Below are positions 37,808-47,019 of a DNA stretch of 64,000 nt, in pieces (the stretch's first letter is position 1; every line of letters begins with the position of its first letter). Source of the DNA: an uncultured Methanospirillum sp. (GTDB lineage Archaea; Halobacteriota; Methanomicrobia; Methanomicrobiales; Methanospirillaceae). The notes below the pieces were generated by a model that saw only the letters and a program-made list of their open reading frames with translations, searched no databases and had not been told where the DNA came from. The position numbers and the translations under genes are program-made. The DNA lies in NCBI RefSeq assembly GCF_963668475.1, contig NZ_OY764544.1, positions 3,038,001 to 3,102,000 on the forward strand, written 5' to 3'.

Positions 37808-37847
37808 TGAGGCTTTCCAATCTACATCTTATCATTGGACAGCCTCA
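37808..37847 (-). terminator. Strong 14-bp hairpin after a glycosyltransferase gene
   Basis: TGAGGCTTTCCAAT (37808-37821) pairs with ATTGGACAGCCTCA (37834-37847) with one mismatch across a 12-base loop. In the direction of minus-strand transcription it begins 11 nt after the stop codon of the GT4 gene at 37859. No T-tract follows, so it may be an RNA-processing or stability element rather than a terminator. Confidence 0.45.
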
Positions 37848-37858
37848 TATCCGAATGA

Positions 37859-39058
37859 TTAAAATTTTGCTCTCTCTTCATATATCGGTGGTGCATTTCC
37901 TCTAATTGGGTAGTTGCAGTCAATGATCTTTTGAATTTTATTAATTATTTCTACGGTGTTGTTAAATTGAAAGAATTCTTTCCGTTCTAAACATAATTCT
38001 CGAATCAAATTATAGTGGCCATTATTAAGCAGGATAGATATAATTTTTTTTGCCAGTTCCTCTGTTTCTTTGGGTTTAAATAATAACTCATTATATAATA
38101 AAACTTCAGGAGTTCCACCAACTTTTGAACCAATTACTGGTGTGCCCACATATAACGATTCAAGTAAAACTGTAGAAATACCTTCACTAAGTGAGGGAAG
38201 AACTACTAAATCAAACCCTTTTATATATGGTATAGGATTCGATAAGAATCCAACTAAAATAACATTACCAGAAAGATTATTTAAATTAATAAAAGCATTT
38301 ATTTTTTCAGTATCTGGCCCATTTCCAATAATTATTAATTGTGAATTTGGAATTTCTTTATTAATTCTTATAAATGCATTAATTAGATATTTTAAACCTT
38401 TTGCTTCCCATTGCAAGGCTCCTACATAACCGATAGTTTTTTTATTTTTATCAAATCTAATTGCTGGGTATTTGCTTAAATTAATAATCCTTTCAGAAAT
38501 GTCGTTTAGAATTATGGCAACATTTTTATTATTTTCATTTCCTGTTCTGCGCAAGATTATGTCTTTATGATATTTTGAAATGAATATAAGAAAGTTTGAT
38601 CTTTTGATCACAATTTTTTCAATAATAGTGAATATTTCCATATAAATTCGCTTTATTATTTTATTTCCTTTTATCAATTCAATACTTAATAATTCATCAC
38701 CATGGATTGATATAATTAATTTGATATCTTTATAAAAAAATTTGATAATAACTCCTAATATCCCTTCAAGGATTGAATAGGTTATAACTGCATTAATTTT
38801 ATTTTTATATGATAGTTTGAAAAAAATAATTAATGCCTGCGGAAAAAAAAATAAAAAAAACGGTCGAAATTTTATATTCATTACTCCATGATGGAAAAAA
38901 CATTTATGATCAGAAAAACAGTTGAATCCATTTGGTGAAATATGATGAATTTGATAACCTCGTAGTAATAGTTCATCTATCAATTCAAGATATTTTATGT
39001 TAGATCCCCCTATGACTCTATTTCTTATTTGAATGGTAATAATATTAGTTTTTGACAT
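37859..39058 (-). CDS. Glycosyltransferase family 4
   Basis: 399 residues from the ATG at 39058 (an in-frame GTG at 39070 would add four). GT-B fold: GGSNIKYLELIDELL near the start, and the C-terminal nucleotide-sugar site with GYVGALQWEAKGLKYLI, GNGPDTEKI and LPSLSEGISTVLLESLYVGTPVIGSKVGGTPE. The E...E pair in this last stretch is typical of family 4. It overlaps the upstream glycosyltransferase gene, so both are cotranslated. Confidence 0.9.
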   Translation of the reverse strand: MSKTNIITIQIRNRVIGGSNIKYLELIDELLLRGYQIHHISPNGFNCFSDHKCFFHHGVMNIKFRPFFLFFFPQALIIFFKLSYKNKINAVITYSILEGILGVIIKFFYKDIKLIISIHGDELLSIELIKGNKIIKRIYMEIFTIIEKIVIKRSNFLIFISKYHKDIILRRTGNENNKNVAIILNDISERIINLSKYPAIRFDKNKKTIGYVGALQWEAKGLKYLINAFIRINKEIPNSQLIIIGNGPDTEKINAFINLNNLSGNVILVGFLSNPIPYIKGFDLVVLPSLSEGISTVLLESLYVGTPVIGSKVGGTPEVLLYNELLFKPKETEELAKKIISILLNNGHYNLIRELCLERKEFFQFNNTVEIINKIQKIIDCNYPIRGNAPPIYEERAKF

Positions 39059-40220
39059 CTTCAAATACACTTTCCCAATATGTTAACACATGTTTCCAAT
39101 CAAAATTAGTTTTCACGAATTTTTTTCCTTTATTTCCTATTTGTTCTCCTAATGATGGGTTTAATAATATTGTTTTCAAAACAGATGATAATTGATTCTT
39201 ATTATTTTGGCATACCCAACCAATTTTATTTTCTTTTATAATATTCGCAATCATACATGCCTGTGTAACAACGACAGGCGTTCCACAAGATAATGCCTCT
39301 AATACAGTATTTGGAAATGCTTCTTGAATTGAAGGAAGAACGTAGACATCCGCATCTACATAAGCAAGAAATTTTTCCTTATTATATAAAGGTCCAGTAA
39401 TTATGATTTTATCTTCGAGATTAAACCGTTTGATCTGTTTTTTAATATATGATAGATAACCATCATCAGGCCCTACGATAACTAAAATAACATTATCAAT
39501 TTCTAAACAGATGTCTGAATAAGATTCTATCAATAGATCCAATCCTTTAATTTTATGTAAACGCCCCAAGAAAAGAATTATCTGTTTATCTTGAGGAATA
39601 TTAAACCTTTTTTTAAATTTTCCAATCTCTCCTAAATTAGTAAAAAGGGTTGAATCAAATGCATTTGGAATAATTTTAATGTTCTCTTGCCTTACTCCCA
39701 TTTGTTTATATTGATCCGCTTCAATTGTCGTTAGTGCGATAGCTTTTGTCGCATCTCTTAAAATTTTGTATCCCCAAAAATGATCAAAAATATATTTTAA
39801 ATATTGTTTTTCGAATGATTGTAATAAATCTCCATGACTTTGGATAATATATGGAATACCATACTTTTTAGCGTAATAATGGGTAATAATTGCAAGTATT
39901 GTTCGATGTTCATGAATATGGATAACATCGAAATATTGGATTTGCTTTCTAATTATAAAGGGAAAATAATAAGGGGTTGCGATTTTAAGGTATATACGAA
40001 GCCAATTAGAGATGTTTCTAAAATAGTATACATTAATGCCATCAATAACAACTTTCGTATTTTTTTTTGTTTTTAATCTTGGAATACATCCGTCAGTAGT
40101 ATATACTGTTACATTATGACCTTTCTTTACGAATTGTTTAGATAAGTTATAAGACCCTTTTACTACTCCTCCTGCACCATGACATGGATAAAATGAGTGA
40201 GTTATTCGTAAAATATTCAT
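39045..40220 (-). CDS. Glycosyltransferase family 4
   Basis: 391 residues. N-terminal THSFYPCHGAGGVVKGSYNLSKQF is the acceptor-side glycine motif. The C-terminal donor site includes LFLGRLHKIKGLDLLIESY and LPSIQEAFPNTVLEALSCGTPVVVT. The start overlaps the stop of the CDP-alditol transferase gene by 4 bp (ATGA). The sugar is unknown. Confidence 0.92.
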   Translation of the reverse strand: MNILRITHSFYPCHGAGGVVKGSYNLSKQFVKKGHNVTVYTTDGCIPRLKTKKNTKVVIDGINVYYFRNISNWLRIYLKIATPYYFPFIIRKQIQYFDVIHIHEHRTILAIITHYYAKKYGIPYIIQSHGDLLQSFEKQYLKYIFDHFWGYKILRDATKAIALTTIEADQYKQMGVRQENIKIIPNAFDSTLFTNLGEIGKFKKRFNIPQDKQIILFLGRLHKIKGLDLLIESYSDICLEIDNVILVIVGPDDGYLSYIKKQIKRFNLEDKIIITGPLYNKEKFLAYVDADVYVLPSIQEAFPNTVLEALSCGTPVVVTQACMIANIIKENKIGWVCQNNKNQLSSVLKTILLNPSLGEQIGNKGKKFVKTNFDWKHVLTYWESVFEDVKN

Positions 40221-41407
40221 TTCTGATTACCTTCACTAATATAATTCAAATACTCCAGTATTTTTTCTGATGAATTTCCTTTTTGATAATAATGAAAGAG
40301 ATCCTTCATTTCTTCTCTTTTCGCTTTATATGTATCATGTCCTGATAAAATTTCCTCTAATACTTTAATAAATTCAATATATGTAAATACTTTATGCCCT
40401 GGAGTCCAATAATTATAGTTATCAAATAATAACCCTACATTATGTTTGTATTCCTTTATGTCATAAGGAATAAAGATACAGGGTTTGTTCAGAAGTAGAT
40501 AGTCAAAGAAAATTGATGAATAATCCGTAATTAATATCTTGATTTCAGGAAGAATTTCATTTATTTCTTGAAGTATGTCGTGTCCTAGTTCAATTATCCT
40601 ACTATTTTGGATGATTTTGTCTTCTCCAAAATCTTGAACATGACCACGTGTAAAGATGATTATTCGATTTTGTTCAAGGAATTCTTCAAATCTTTTTATA
40701 TCGAAATCATTAAATGGAAAAAAGCGAGTTGAAACACCTTTACGATATGTAGGGCAGTATAATATGGTTGTTGAATATTCTGGAAGTTTTGGAAATAATT
40801 TAGAAATATTTTTTTTTGAACTGTCATTTGATAGTTCATCATTGCGTGGATGTCCCCAAAATGCAATTTTTCGTGGATCTAATAGAAAACATCGAGTAAT
40901 TAAGGATGCTTCAATAGATGAAGAAACTAAATAATAATTGGTTTGTCCATTCAACCTTTGAACCTCTTTTAGATCTGCTTTTGACGCACTAAGGTCAGAA
41001 AAAAACATACATTTCAAGGGAATTCCATGCCACGTATTTATTAGCACCTTTCTTCTAGTCCATGAAAAAGGAATGAAATCGTACGGGGGATGGCTGCTGA
41101 TAAGGATCTTAGCCTTAAAAAACACTGGAGCAAATGAAAGGATATACCTTAATTGATTTAGAACTCCTTTCTCGCGGAAAGGGAGATAAAAATAAACATT
41201 ATATGGTAATTTATGCTGAAGGATATGGTCATAAACATATTTTGGGCTCCCTGACATTGAAAAACCCATTTGTGAACCAAAAACTATAACGTTCCCCTTT
41301 TTTGGCCAGAAGGAATCGATAATCCGGAAAAAAAATCCGACAAAAAAAAATATGTATTTTTGAATTATTTTTTTTTCTAGTTTTGTTAGATTTCGGATAA
41401 TTTTCAT
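40217..41407 (-). CDS. CDP-glycerol/alditol phosphotransferase (TagB/TagF-like)
   Basis: 396 residues. Signature motifs of the Glyphos_transf family: ISSHPPYDFIPFSWTRRKVLINTWHGIPLK, YCPTYRKG, IFTRGHVQDF, ITDYSSIFFDYLLLNKPCIFIPYD. In bacteria these enzymes transfer polyol phosphate from CDP-polyol to a growing teichoic acid. An N-terminal hydrophobic amphipathic segment (IFFFVGFFFRIIDSFW) suits a membrane-surface enzyme. The nucleotidyltransferase and reductase genes just upstream could supply the CDP-activated polyol. Confidence 0.88.
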   Translation of the reverse strand: MKIIRNLTKLEKKIIQKYIFFFVGFFFRIIDSFWPKKGNVIVFGSQMGFSMSGSPKYVYDHILQHKLPYNVYFYLPFREKGVLNQLRYILSFAPVFFKAKILISSHPPYDFIPFSWTRRKVLINTWHGIPLKCMFFSDLSASKADLKEVQRLNGQTNYYLVSSSIEASLITRCFLLDPRKIAFWGHPRNDELSNDSSKKNISKLFPKLPEYSTTILYCPTYRKGVSTRFFPFNDFDIKRFEEFLEQNRIIIFTRGHVQDFGEDKIIQNSRIIELGHDILQEINEILPEIKILITDYSSIFFDYLLLNKPCIFIPYDIKEYKHNVGLLFDNYNYWTPGHKVFTYIEFIKVLEEILSGHDTYKAKREEMKDLFHYYQKGNSSEKILEYLNYISEGNQK

Positions 41408-41452
41408 ATTATCTAATTCCTCTTGATATCTATAATTTATTATATCTTGTTT

Positions 41453-42160
41453 TTAAATAATGAAGATTTGTTTAGCGTATTCCAAATCTTTACTCGAATC
41501 GATCTCCACCCATTTGTCTCCAGAAATATCTAAATATGATAACTGAAAATTATTATCTCTTATTAAAGCTAAAAGGGCGGTTTCATACCAGGTATCATAG
41601 TGTTCTTCGTTGATCATTTCGTCGATTTTTTTTTTCAACAATAAAGAACCTTCATTATTTAATTTAGTAATTCCAGCGTATTCACCTGAGTAATTATCAA
41701 AAGGGATATTTTTTCCCATATTAGAAACAAGACCGTTATTAAATACGATTTTATAGTCAGCATCATTACATTTTTTTGAACTATCGATAACAACAAAATT
41801 TTCTAGTGTGGACTCCAGAATTTTTCTAAGAACAATTTCTGAAAAACATATATCACCATTTATAATTAAAATGTCACTATTCAAATGCTCCCGTGATAGC
41901 CATAAAGATGCTATGCTATTTGTAACTCTAAAAAAGGGATTAATAACCACATTAAAATTATTTATTTTATTAATTATTTGATCAGCTTTAAACCCGACAA
42001 CTATTGTCTTGTTAAACTTTATCTGACTTTGATTAATAATACGGATTGTTTTTTCTAAAAGAGTATCCGATTCATTAATTTTTAACAGACATTTCGGGGT
42101 TTCTTTTGTTAAAGGATATAATCTTGATCCGATACCTGCAGCTAGTATAATCAAATTCAT
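41453..42160 (-). CDS. Sugar/alditol-phosphate nucleotidyltransferase (LicC-like)
   Basis: 235 residues from the ATG at 42160, whose bases overlap the stop codon of the SDR gene (ATGA). N-terminal LAAGIGSRLYPLTKETPKCLL is the nucleotidyltransferase signature. LIINGDICF carries the metal-binding Asp, and a late WVEIDSSKDLEYA is common in cytidylyltransferases of the LicC group. Because a CDP-alditol transferase follows, CTP is a likely co-substrate. The phospho-sugar or phospho-polyol is not readable from sequence. Confidence 0.82.
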   Translation of the reverse strand: MNLIILAAGIGSRLYPLTKETPKCLLKINESDTLLEKTIRIINQSQIKFNKTIVVGFKADQIINKINNFNVVINPFFRVTNSIASLWLSREHLNSDILIINGDICFSEIVLRKILESTLENFVVIDSSKKCNDADYKIVFNNGLVSNMGKNIPFDNYSGEYAGITKLNNEGSLLLKKKIDEMINEEHYDTWYETALLALIRDNNFQLSYLDISGDKWVEIDSSKDLEYAKQIFII

Positions 42161-42786
42161 TGCCAAACTTCTCCTAAATTAATTTCTGGAACATAAGCCC
42201 CTTCTGATAAACCTAATAAAAATAATACAGTATTAGAAATATCAGATGGTATTAAAATATCGCTTGGTTTTAATTTCTCGCTATTAATTCTTTTTTCAAT
42301 TAAATTTGTATAAACAAACCCTGGATTGATACAGGTCACCTTAATTCCATAGGATCTCGTTTCCTGACATAAAGTATTTGAGAACGCTCGGATAGCAAAT
42401 TTGCTCATCGAATATGATCCTTTTCCTGGGCAACATTCGACACCTCGCAAAGAACCTATGATAATAATATATCCTTTACGTTGTTTTTTCATTATTGGTA
42501 GGACTGCCTTACAAAAATTAAAGGTGCCAATAACATTAACATCATAGCAATGCTTGAGATTCTCTTCTGTTAATGACTCGATATATCCTAGATGACTAAC
42601 TCCTGCACAATTAACTAAAACATCAACTTTTGGTATGGACGCAAGAAAATTGTTTATCTGAATGTTATCTATAATATTGCAATTTGAACTTGTAACTTCA
42701 TGTACAACATAATTGTTTGCTTTTAATCCTTCTACAACAGAGGATCCTATTCCTCCACTAGCACCTGTTATGATCGCCGTTTTCAT
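42157..42786 (-). CDS. Short-chain dehydrogenase/reductase
   Basis: 209 residues from the ATG at 42786; upstream codons in this frame overlap the DUF2284 gene and are unlikely. TGASGGIGSS is the cofactor motif, NCAG is present, and the catalytic Ser/Tyr/Lys appear in IIGSLRG and YSMSK. It could reduce a keto-pentose or keto-sugar phosphate to a polyol, as TarJ-type enzymes do (TarJ itself is of another family), or act on a nucleotide sugar. Confidence 0.85.
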   Translation of the reverse strand: MKTAIITGASGGIGSSVVEGLKANNYVVHEVTSSNCNIIDNIQINNFLASIPKVDVLVNCAGVSHLGYIESLTEENLKHCYDVNVIGTFNFCKAVLPIMKKQRKGYIIIIGSLRGVECCPGKGSYSMSKFAIRAFSNTLCQETRSYGIKVTCINPGFVYTNLIEKRINSEKLKPSDILIPSDISNTVLFLLGLSEGAYVPEINLGEVWQ

Positions 42787-42788
42787 AC

Positions 42789-43349
42789 TCACTCCAATAA
42801 AACTAAACCTACTCGAAATAACTGACCATTTGCTGTAGGATGTGGAAAAGGGGGAATTATTACACCTTTTCCTTGACAAGTTTTGATCACATTAATTCCA
42901 ATTGCTTCCATAGGGATTCTTCCTTTTGAGGGAGTGACACAAACCTTACCTTCCTTTGGACATTTTTTACATCCTCTACACGATCCTCCTATAAACCCAA
43001 TGGCCCAATAATAATTTCTTTGGAATGCCTGTTTCTCTAATATTAAAATAATTTCCTGAAGTCTTGGACTTGATTCAACTCTTATTTTATCATATTGCTC
43101 ATCATTTAAGTATTGATAGGATTTTACTATTAATAAGCCATATTTATATGAATGAATGAGTCTGTCGAAATAATCAAATTCTGGAATGTTTGGTGGGCAC
43201 GTTGGCTTAGTTCCAAATTTCGGACACGTTCTGCATTTATAAGAGGCTCTAAAATCCATAATAATTTCGTCGGTATAAATTGGAATGACAATATCAGCCC
43301 CTTGTTCTTTTGCAATGCCTTCAAAAATTCTAATTTCTTCATAAATCAT
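42789..43349 (-). CDS. DUF2284 predicted metal-binding protein
   Basis: 186 residues from the ATG at 43349, preceded by AAGGG; an in-frame ATG at 43382 is an alternative. Two cysteine clusters, YKCRTCPKFGTKPTCPP and GSCRGCKKCPKEGKVC, are the hallmark of DUF2284, proposed to bind metal or an iron-sulfur centre. Its start overlaps the stop of the 61-residue upstream frame (ATGA). Its presence in a glycan operon is unusual. Function unknown. Confidence 0.85.
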   Translation of the reverse strand: MIYEEIRIFEGIAKEQGADIVIPIYTDEIIMDFRASYKCRTCPKFGTKPTCPPNIPEFDYFDRLIHSYKYGLLIVKSYQYLNDEQYDKIRVESSPRLQEIILILEKQAFQRNYYWAIGFIGGSCRGCKKCPKEGKVCVTPSKGRIPMEAIGINVIKTCQGKGVIIPPFPHPTANGQLFRVGLVLLE

Positions 43350-43531
43350 ATTATTACCCTTAAAGCGAGTAATTTTTCCCATGATTTTAAAATCTTCTTC
43401 TTTAGGTTTATAATATTATTAATAATTACTTGGTGGGCAACCTCATTTTCGATAGGAAAAATGGCTTCCATTTTCTTAATCTCTAATTTAAAAACTGGTT
43501 TATATTTCAATTTCTTATGTGGATTGTGCAT
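43346..43531 (-). CDS. Small basic protein, unknown
   Basis: 61 residues, Lys-rich, no known domain. Three signals support translation. GGGAGGGG (43542-43535) lies 3 nt before its ATG as a strong ribosome binding site. A TATA-like TATATATAG (43573-43565) stands about 35 nt upstream. Its stop codon overlaps the DUF2284 start as ATGA. It would be the first gene of the operon running down to 37859. Confidence 0.5.
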   Translation of the reverse strand: MHNPHKKLKYKPVFKLEIKKMEAIFPIENEVAHQVIINNIINLKKKILKSWEKLLALRVII

Positions 43532-43534
43532 AAT

Positions 43535-43573
43535 CCCCTCCCGGGCAGTTTGAGTTTATAATCTCTATATATA
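43535..43573 (-). promoter_or_regulatory. Promoter and ribosome binding site ahead of the DUF2284 operon
   Basis: On the minus strand TATATATAG (43573-43565) is followed by GGGAGGGG (43542-43535) and the ATG at 43531. Further upstream lies an alternating TA tract (about 43699-43717). Confidence 0.45.
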
Positions 43574-43748
43574 CCCAATTCTGAAAAAGGGTGGTTATGA
43601 ACTATTCTCTTATGGGTATGTGTGAAGTATTTTTCCTCATATTCTATCTTGACCCTGATTGAATCATAATATCTGTTGGTAAATATAATTTGATTGAATA
43701 TATATATATATATATATTTACATATTCTCCCTAAAATTACATTTTTGA

Positions 43749-44936
43749 TCACAAAAGGTCCTCTATATGTTTTTCAAAAATATCAGTGATTGAATTCCAA
43801 CTATTATTACAAACAAATTTCTTTCCTTTATCCCCTTCACTTTTCATAGATTTGTTTTTCATTAGGGCAATTACTTTACCTAGTACGTCTTTAGATTGAT
43901 CAGCATATACAATACCATTTTCTTTCCCGAATTCCTTCATAACACCATATAATTTAGTGGAAACAATGGGTTTTCCCATGGCAAGATATTCATACATCTT
44001 TATTGGGACAATATCATGCATAATTTCATTTACATATGCAGGAAGAAGGCAAATGTCTGCAGCTGCAATGAAAGATGGTATTTTACTAAATGGCTGTTTT
44101 CCGACTAATATCATGTTTTCTTCAAGATGAAGATTCGTCCTAGTTTTTTTGAGATCTTCATATGCATCACCGTCACCTACAATGAATAATTTAAGTTGAG
44201 GAAACTGATCTTTGATCCCTGGTAATCCCTCAGCAACCTCTTTTAATCCAGAAAAATGATAAAGCCATCCCATAAAAAAGATTATAATATCATCTTTAGC
44301 AATTCCGTATTGTTTTCTTATTTCATCTCCAGAAAACTTTGATGAATCATATCGTTCCAGATCAATTCCTGCCCTAATTACATCAGTCCTATTAAAATTT
44401 GCACCCATTCGAATTGTATATTCTCTTAATCCTTCATTAATTGAAAGAACTAAATCAGCATTACGAATATTCCAACTTTCAATTAATTTTCCGATCGGTT
44501 GTAATATTTTTTGTGGAATCAAACGATAATCAATATCTATAGAATAAAACAATGTTGAAATTCGATTTTTTTTTGCCGCACGATATGCTAAAAAAGTAGT
44601 AAGAATATCATTACCCCAGATTAAATCTGGTTTAAATTCCTTGATCTGTCTGTTAATTTCTGAACGATAAGTAAAAACCATAGAAAAATAGTCTAATATT
44701 GATATTTTTAAAATTGGGGGTCGTATCACCATAATATTCACATCCGGAAAAATTCTGGAAACGTGATGGACTTCTCTTTTTGATAATAACTCCTTTTTTC
44801 CTTCATCTTTCCATAGAATTTCATAATCTATTACCCGGATTTCATGGCCTTTCTGAACTAATCGTTCAGCTAGATGGGTATGTTGATATGGATTTCTACG
44901 AATCCAGTCAGTATCCTGAATGATTAATATTTTCAT
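43749..44936 (-). CDS. Glycosyltransferase family 4
   Basis: 395 residues. GT-B fold with YQHTHLAERLVQKGHEIRVID at the N-terminus. The donor domain shows FFMGWLYHFSGLKEVAEGL, FIVGDGDAYEDL and LPAYVNEIMHDIVPIKMYEYLAMGKPIVSTK. The KMYEYLA variant is seen in many archaeal family 4 enzymes. It lies 11 bp after the amidotransferase gene in the same operon. Confidence 0.92.
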   Translation of the reverse strand: MKILIIQDTDWIRRNPYQHTHLAERLVQKGHEIRVIDYEILWKDEGKKELLSKREVHHVSRIFPDVNIMVIRPPILKISILDYFSMVFTYRSEINRQIKEFKPDLIWGNDILTTFLAYRAAKKNRISTLFYSIDIDYRLIPQKILQPIGKLIESWNIRNADLVLSINEGLREYTIRMGANFNRTDVIRAGIDLERYDSSKFSGDEIRKQYGIAKDDIIIFFMGWLYHFSGLKEVAEGLPGIKDQFPQLKLFIVGDGDAYEDLKKTRTNLHLEENMILVGKQPFSKIPSFIAAADICLLPAYVNEIMHDIVPIKMYEYLAMGKPIVSTKLYGVMKEFGKENGIVYADQSKDVLGKVIALMKNKSMKSEGDKGKKFVCNNSWNSITDIFEKHIEDLL

Positions 44937-44947
44937 AGAATCTCAGT

Positions 44948-46999
44948 TTAAAAATTTTTTTGCAGTTTTGGTGCTTGATTAATAATGTTAATTGTCTTAT
45001 TTATATTAATCCCAACCGCTTCTGCATACCACTCAATAGCTTCAAATCGAGGTTTATTTTCATCTTTGATTAACTTCATTGCCTTATCCCGGGTAATCTT
45101 TCCTTCACGAATCTGATAACTTCTGAAGTTATCAAACTCTGTGAATCCTGCCATGGTAAGATATATGTAATTGTAAAATGCTGCAGTCCCATCATCAATT
45201 CTCCAGGTAGCATGAGTATCTGGTACGACTTCCCAGTCAAATTTCTCTCTGATACTTGAGACAATATTCACCTCATCCCACTCAATATAGTGGTATAAAT
45301 ATAGGTAATCATCTTTTAGCAGATATGTGCAGTAATATGCAAAAAGGGTGTCAAAAATTGAAGAATTAATATATCCCGGATTTGTCACATATTGTTTCGC
45401 AAAATATAGTATCATCCGAATCTTGTTAAAACGTGATATCCCTGTCAGACAGTTCATCACCGAATTGACACCATGATCCACTCCACAAAAACCGTATTTA
45501 AATGGCGTTTCTTCGATTTCATGACCTCCGCAGAATATAAAATGTTTTACACCTGTCTGTTTTCTTATCTTATGGAAATAATAATAAAATTGTTTATCAC
45601 CTGCCATAAGAAGTGGAACCATTCCAAGATCAGGTTTTTTAAGCCATGCAAGAAGGTTTTTTCGTATATTTTCCCGTTTTTTCTTAATGTCAGCAGATAC
45701 AATAATCTGTTCAACACCTAATCTACTAACAACCCGGGCTTGATTCCTTCGAGCGAGATCATTAACCATGGCCCAGTCATAGGTGAATGCAATCGGATGC
45801 AAGTTAAGGGTATTTTTAATATAATCTAAACCAAAAGAACTGTCTCTTCCACCACTAAACCCAACTATACAATCAGGATCACCATTAGTACTTTGAAATT
45901 TTTTTACATGATCCTTCAGTGCTTTCTCCCCTTTAAGTTGGGTATTTCTGGTTTCAAAATTTCTGCAATAATTACATACACCCTCTTTATCAAATGAAAT
46001 ATAGGGCATTGTCTCGGGAAGAATACATTTTTTACATCGTTTTAAATGGTTATGATTTGAAAAGATGATCTCCCAATTTGCAAGCATTTCATCTTTTATT
46101 TTTTCTGTTATAATGAAATTTAATCTGGTTTGATTTTGTATTTCTGGATAAGATGGAGATAAATCAATAATCTCAATCTTCTCATGACAAAGAGAGGTTT
46201 GAAAATCAGGTTCTGGTTTTTTAATTAAATTAAATTTTTCAAAACCTATTTGAGATAATGAAATAAGGCCACCTTCACCTGGTTTTAACTGAAAAATAAC
46301 TGAAGAAGGAAAAAAATTCCTATATGAAAAAGACCTAAGTAATTGGTTTACAATATTTTTTTCTGAAGCGAATATTATAAAATTAAATTTTTTATTTAAA
46401 CAAATATAAAGAGATCCAGTATTTGTTGCAAGTAATAAATAATCAATATCATCAAAGAGTGTAGCAATCGATGCTGATCCATCAATCTCTTTGTAAGTGG
46501 ATCTGGTTGCTTCAATGATGTTCTGACCTTCTCGTCGAAACATTTGGAGTAAACTAAAAATTACTTCACTATCAATATCAAATTCTTTTTTAATAATGGG
46601 ATATGTATCCCATATTTTTTTATCATTAACAATAACCCCATTATGAATACCTACAATCCCATCTTTGATAACCGGCTGGTTATTAGAATTAAGTTCACTT
46701 TTACCACTTGTAACGAGACGTGAATGACCAAGAATTGCTAAAGGTTTTTTAATAGTTTTATTATTTATGTCATCAAAAATATATTTATTTAATAATGTTT
46801 CGAATTCTCTAGATTTAATTAATTTTTTTGCAGGTATGGGTTCCTTTACTACTGCGATTTGAGAACCTGATCTTACTACAATACCAGATGCCTCTTTGCC
46901 ACGAGACTCAGATAATTTAAAGAGTTTTTTAATAATTTTTTCGAGAGATAAAGAAATTACAGAATTCTGCTCTGCCACGATTCCAAAAATTCCACACAT
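44948..46999 (-). CDS. Class II glutamine amidotransferase fused to an N-acetyl sugar amidotransferase (WbpG/PseA-like)
   Basis: 683 residues. Residues 2-255 form a class II (Ntn) glutaminase with nucleophile Cys2 after the initiator Met, SRGKEASG, GHSRLVTSG and HNGVI. Residues 320-680 form a WbpG/PseA-type synthetase with a zinc site (CKKC at 322-325, CNYC at 342-345) and a PP-loop SGGRDSS (382-388). WbpG converts an acetamido group on a sugar to an acetamidino group and normally uses separate HisH/HisF-like class I partners. Here the ammonia source appears fused in one chain. Confidence 0.88.
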   Translation of the reverse strand: MCGIFGIVAEQNSVISLSLEKIIKKLFKLSESRGKEASGIVVRSGSQIAVVKEPIPAKKLIKSREFETLLNKYIFDDINNKTIKKPLAILGHSRLVTSGKSELNSNNQPVIKDGIVGIHNGVIVNDKKIWDTYPIIKKEFDIDSEVIFSLLQMFRREGQNIIEATRSTYKEIDGSASIATLFDDIDYLLLATNTGSLYICLNKKFNFIIFASEKNIVNQLLRSFSYRNFFPSSVIFQLKPGEGGLISLSQIGFEKFNLIKKPEPDFQTSLCHEKIEIIDLSPSYPEIQNQTRLNFIITEKIKDEMLANWEIIFSNHNHLKRCKKCILPETMPYISFDKEGVCNYCRNFETRNTQLKGEKALKDHVKKFQSTNGDPDCIVGFSGGRDSSFGLDYIKNTLNLHPIAFTYDWAMVNDLARRNQARVVSRLGVEQIIVSADIKKKRENIRKNLLAWLKKPDLGMVPLLMAGDKQFYYYFHKIRKQTGVKHFIFCGGHEIEETPFKYGFCGVDHGVNSVMNCLTGISRFNKIRMILYFAKQYVTNPGYINSSIFDTLFAYYCTYLLKDDYLYLYHYIEWDEVNIVSSIREKFDWEVVPDTHATWRIDDGTAAFYNYIYLTMAGFTEFDNFRSYQIREGKITRDKAMKLIKDENKPRFEAIEWYAEAVGININKTINIINQAPKLQKNF

Positions 47000-47019
47000 A
47001 AAAAAACCAATATTTTAAA

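Noticed and set aside
43694-43720. Alternating TA tract as a possible microsatellite or origin
   Set aside because: Only about 20 bp, in an AT-rich intergenic region; no origin-type repeats or replication genes nearby.
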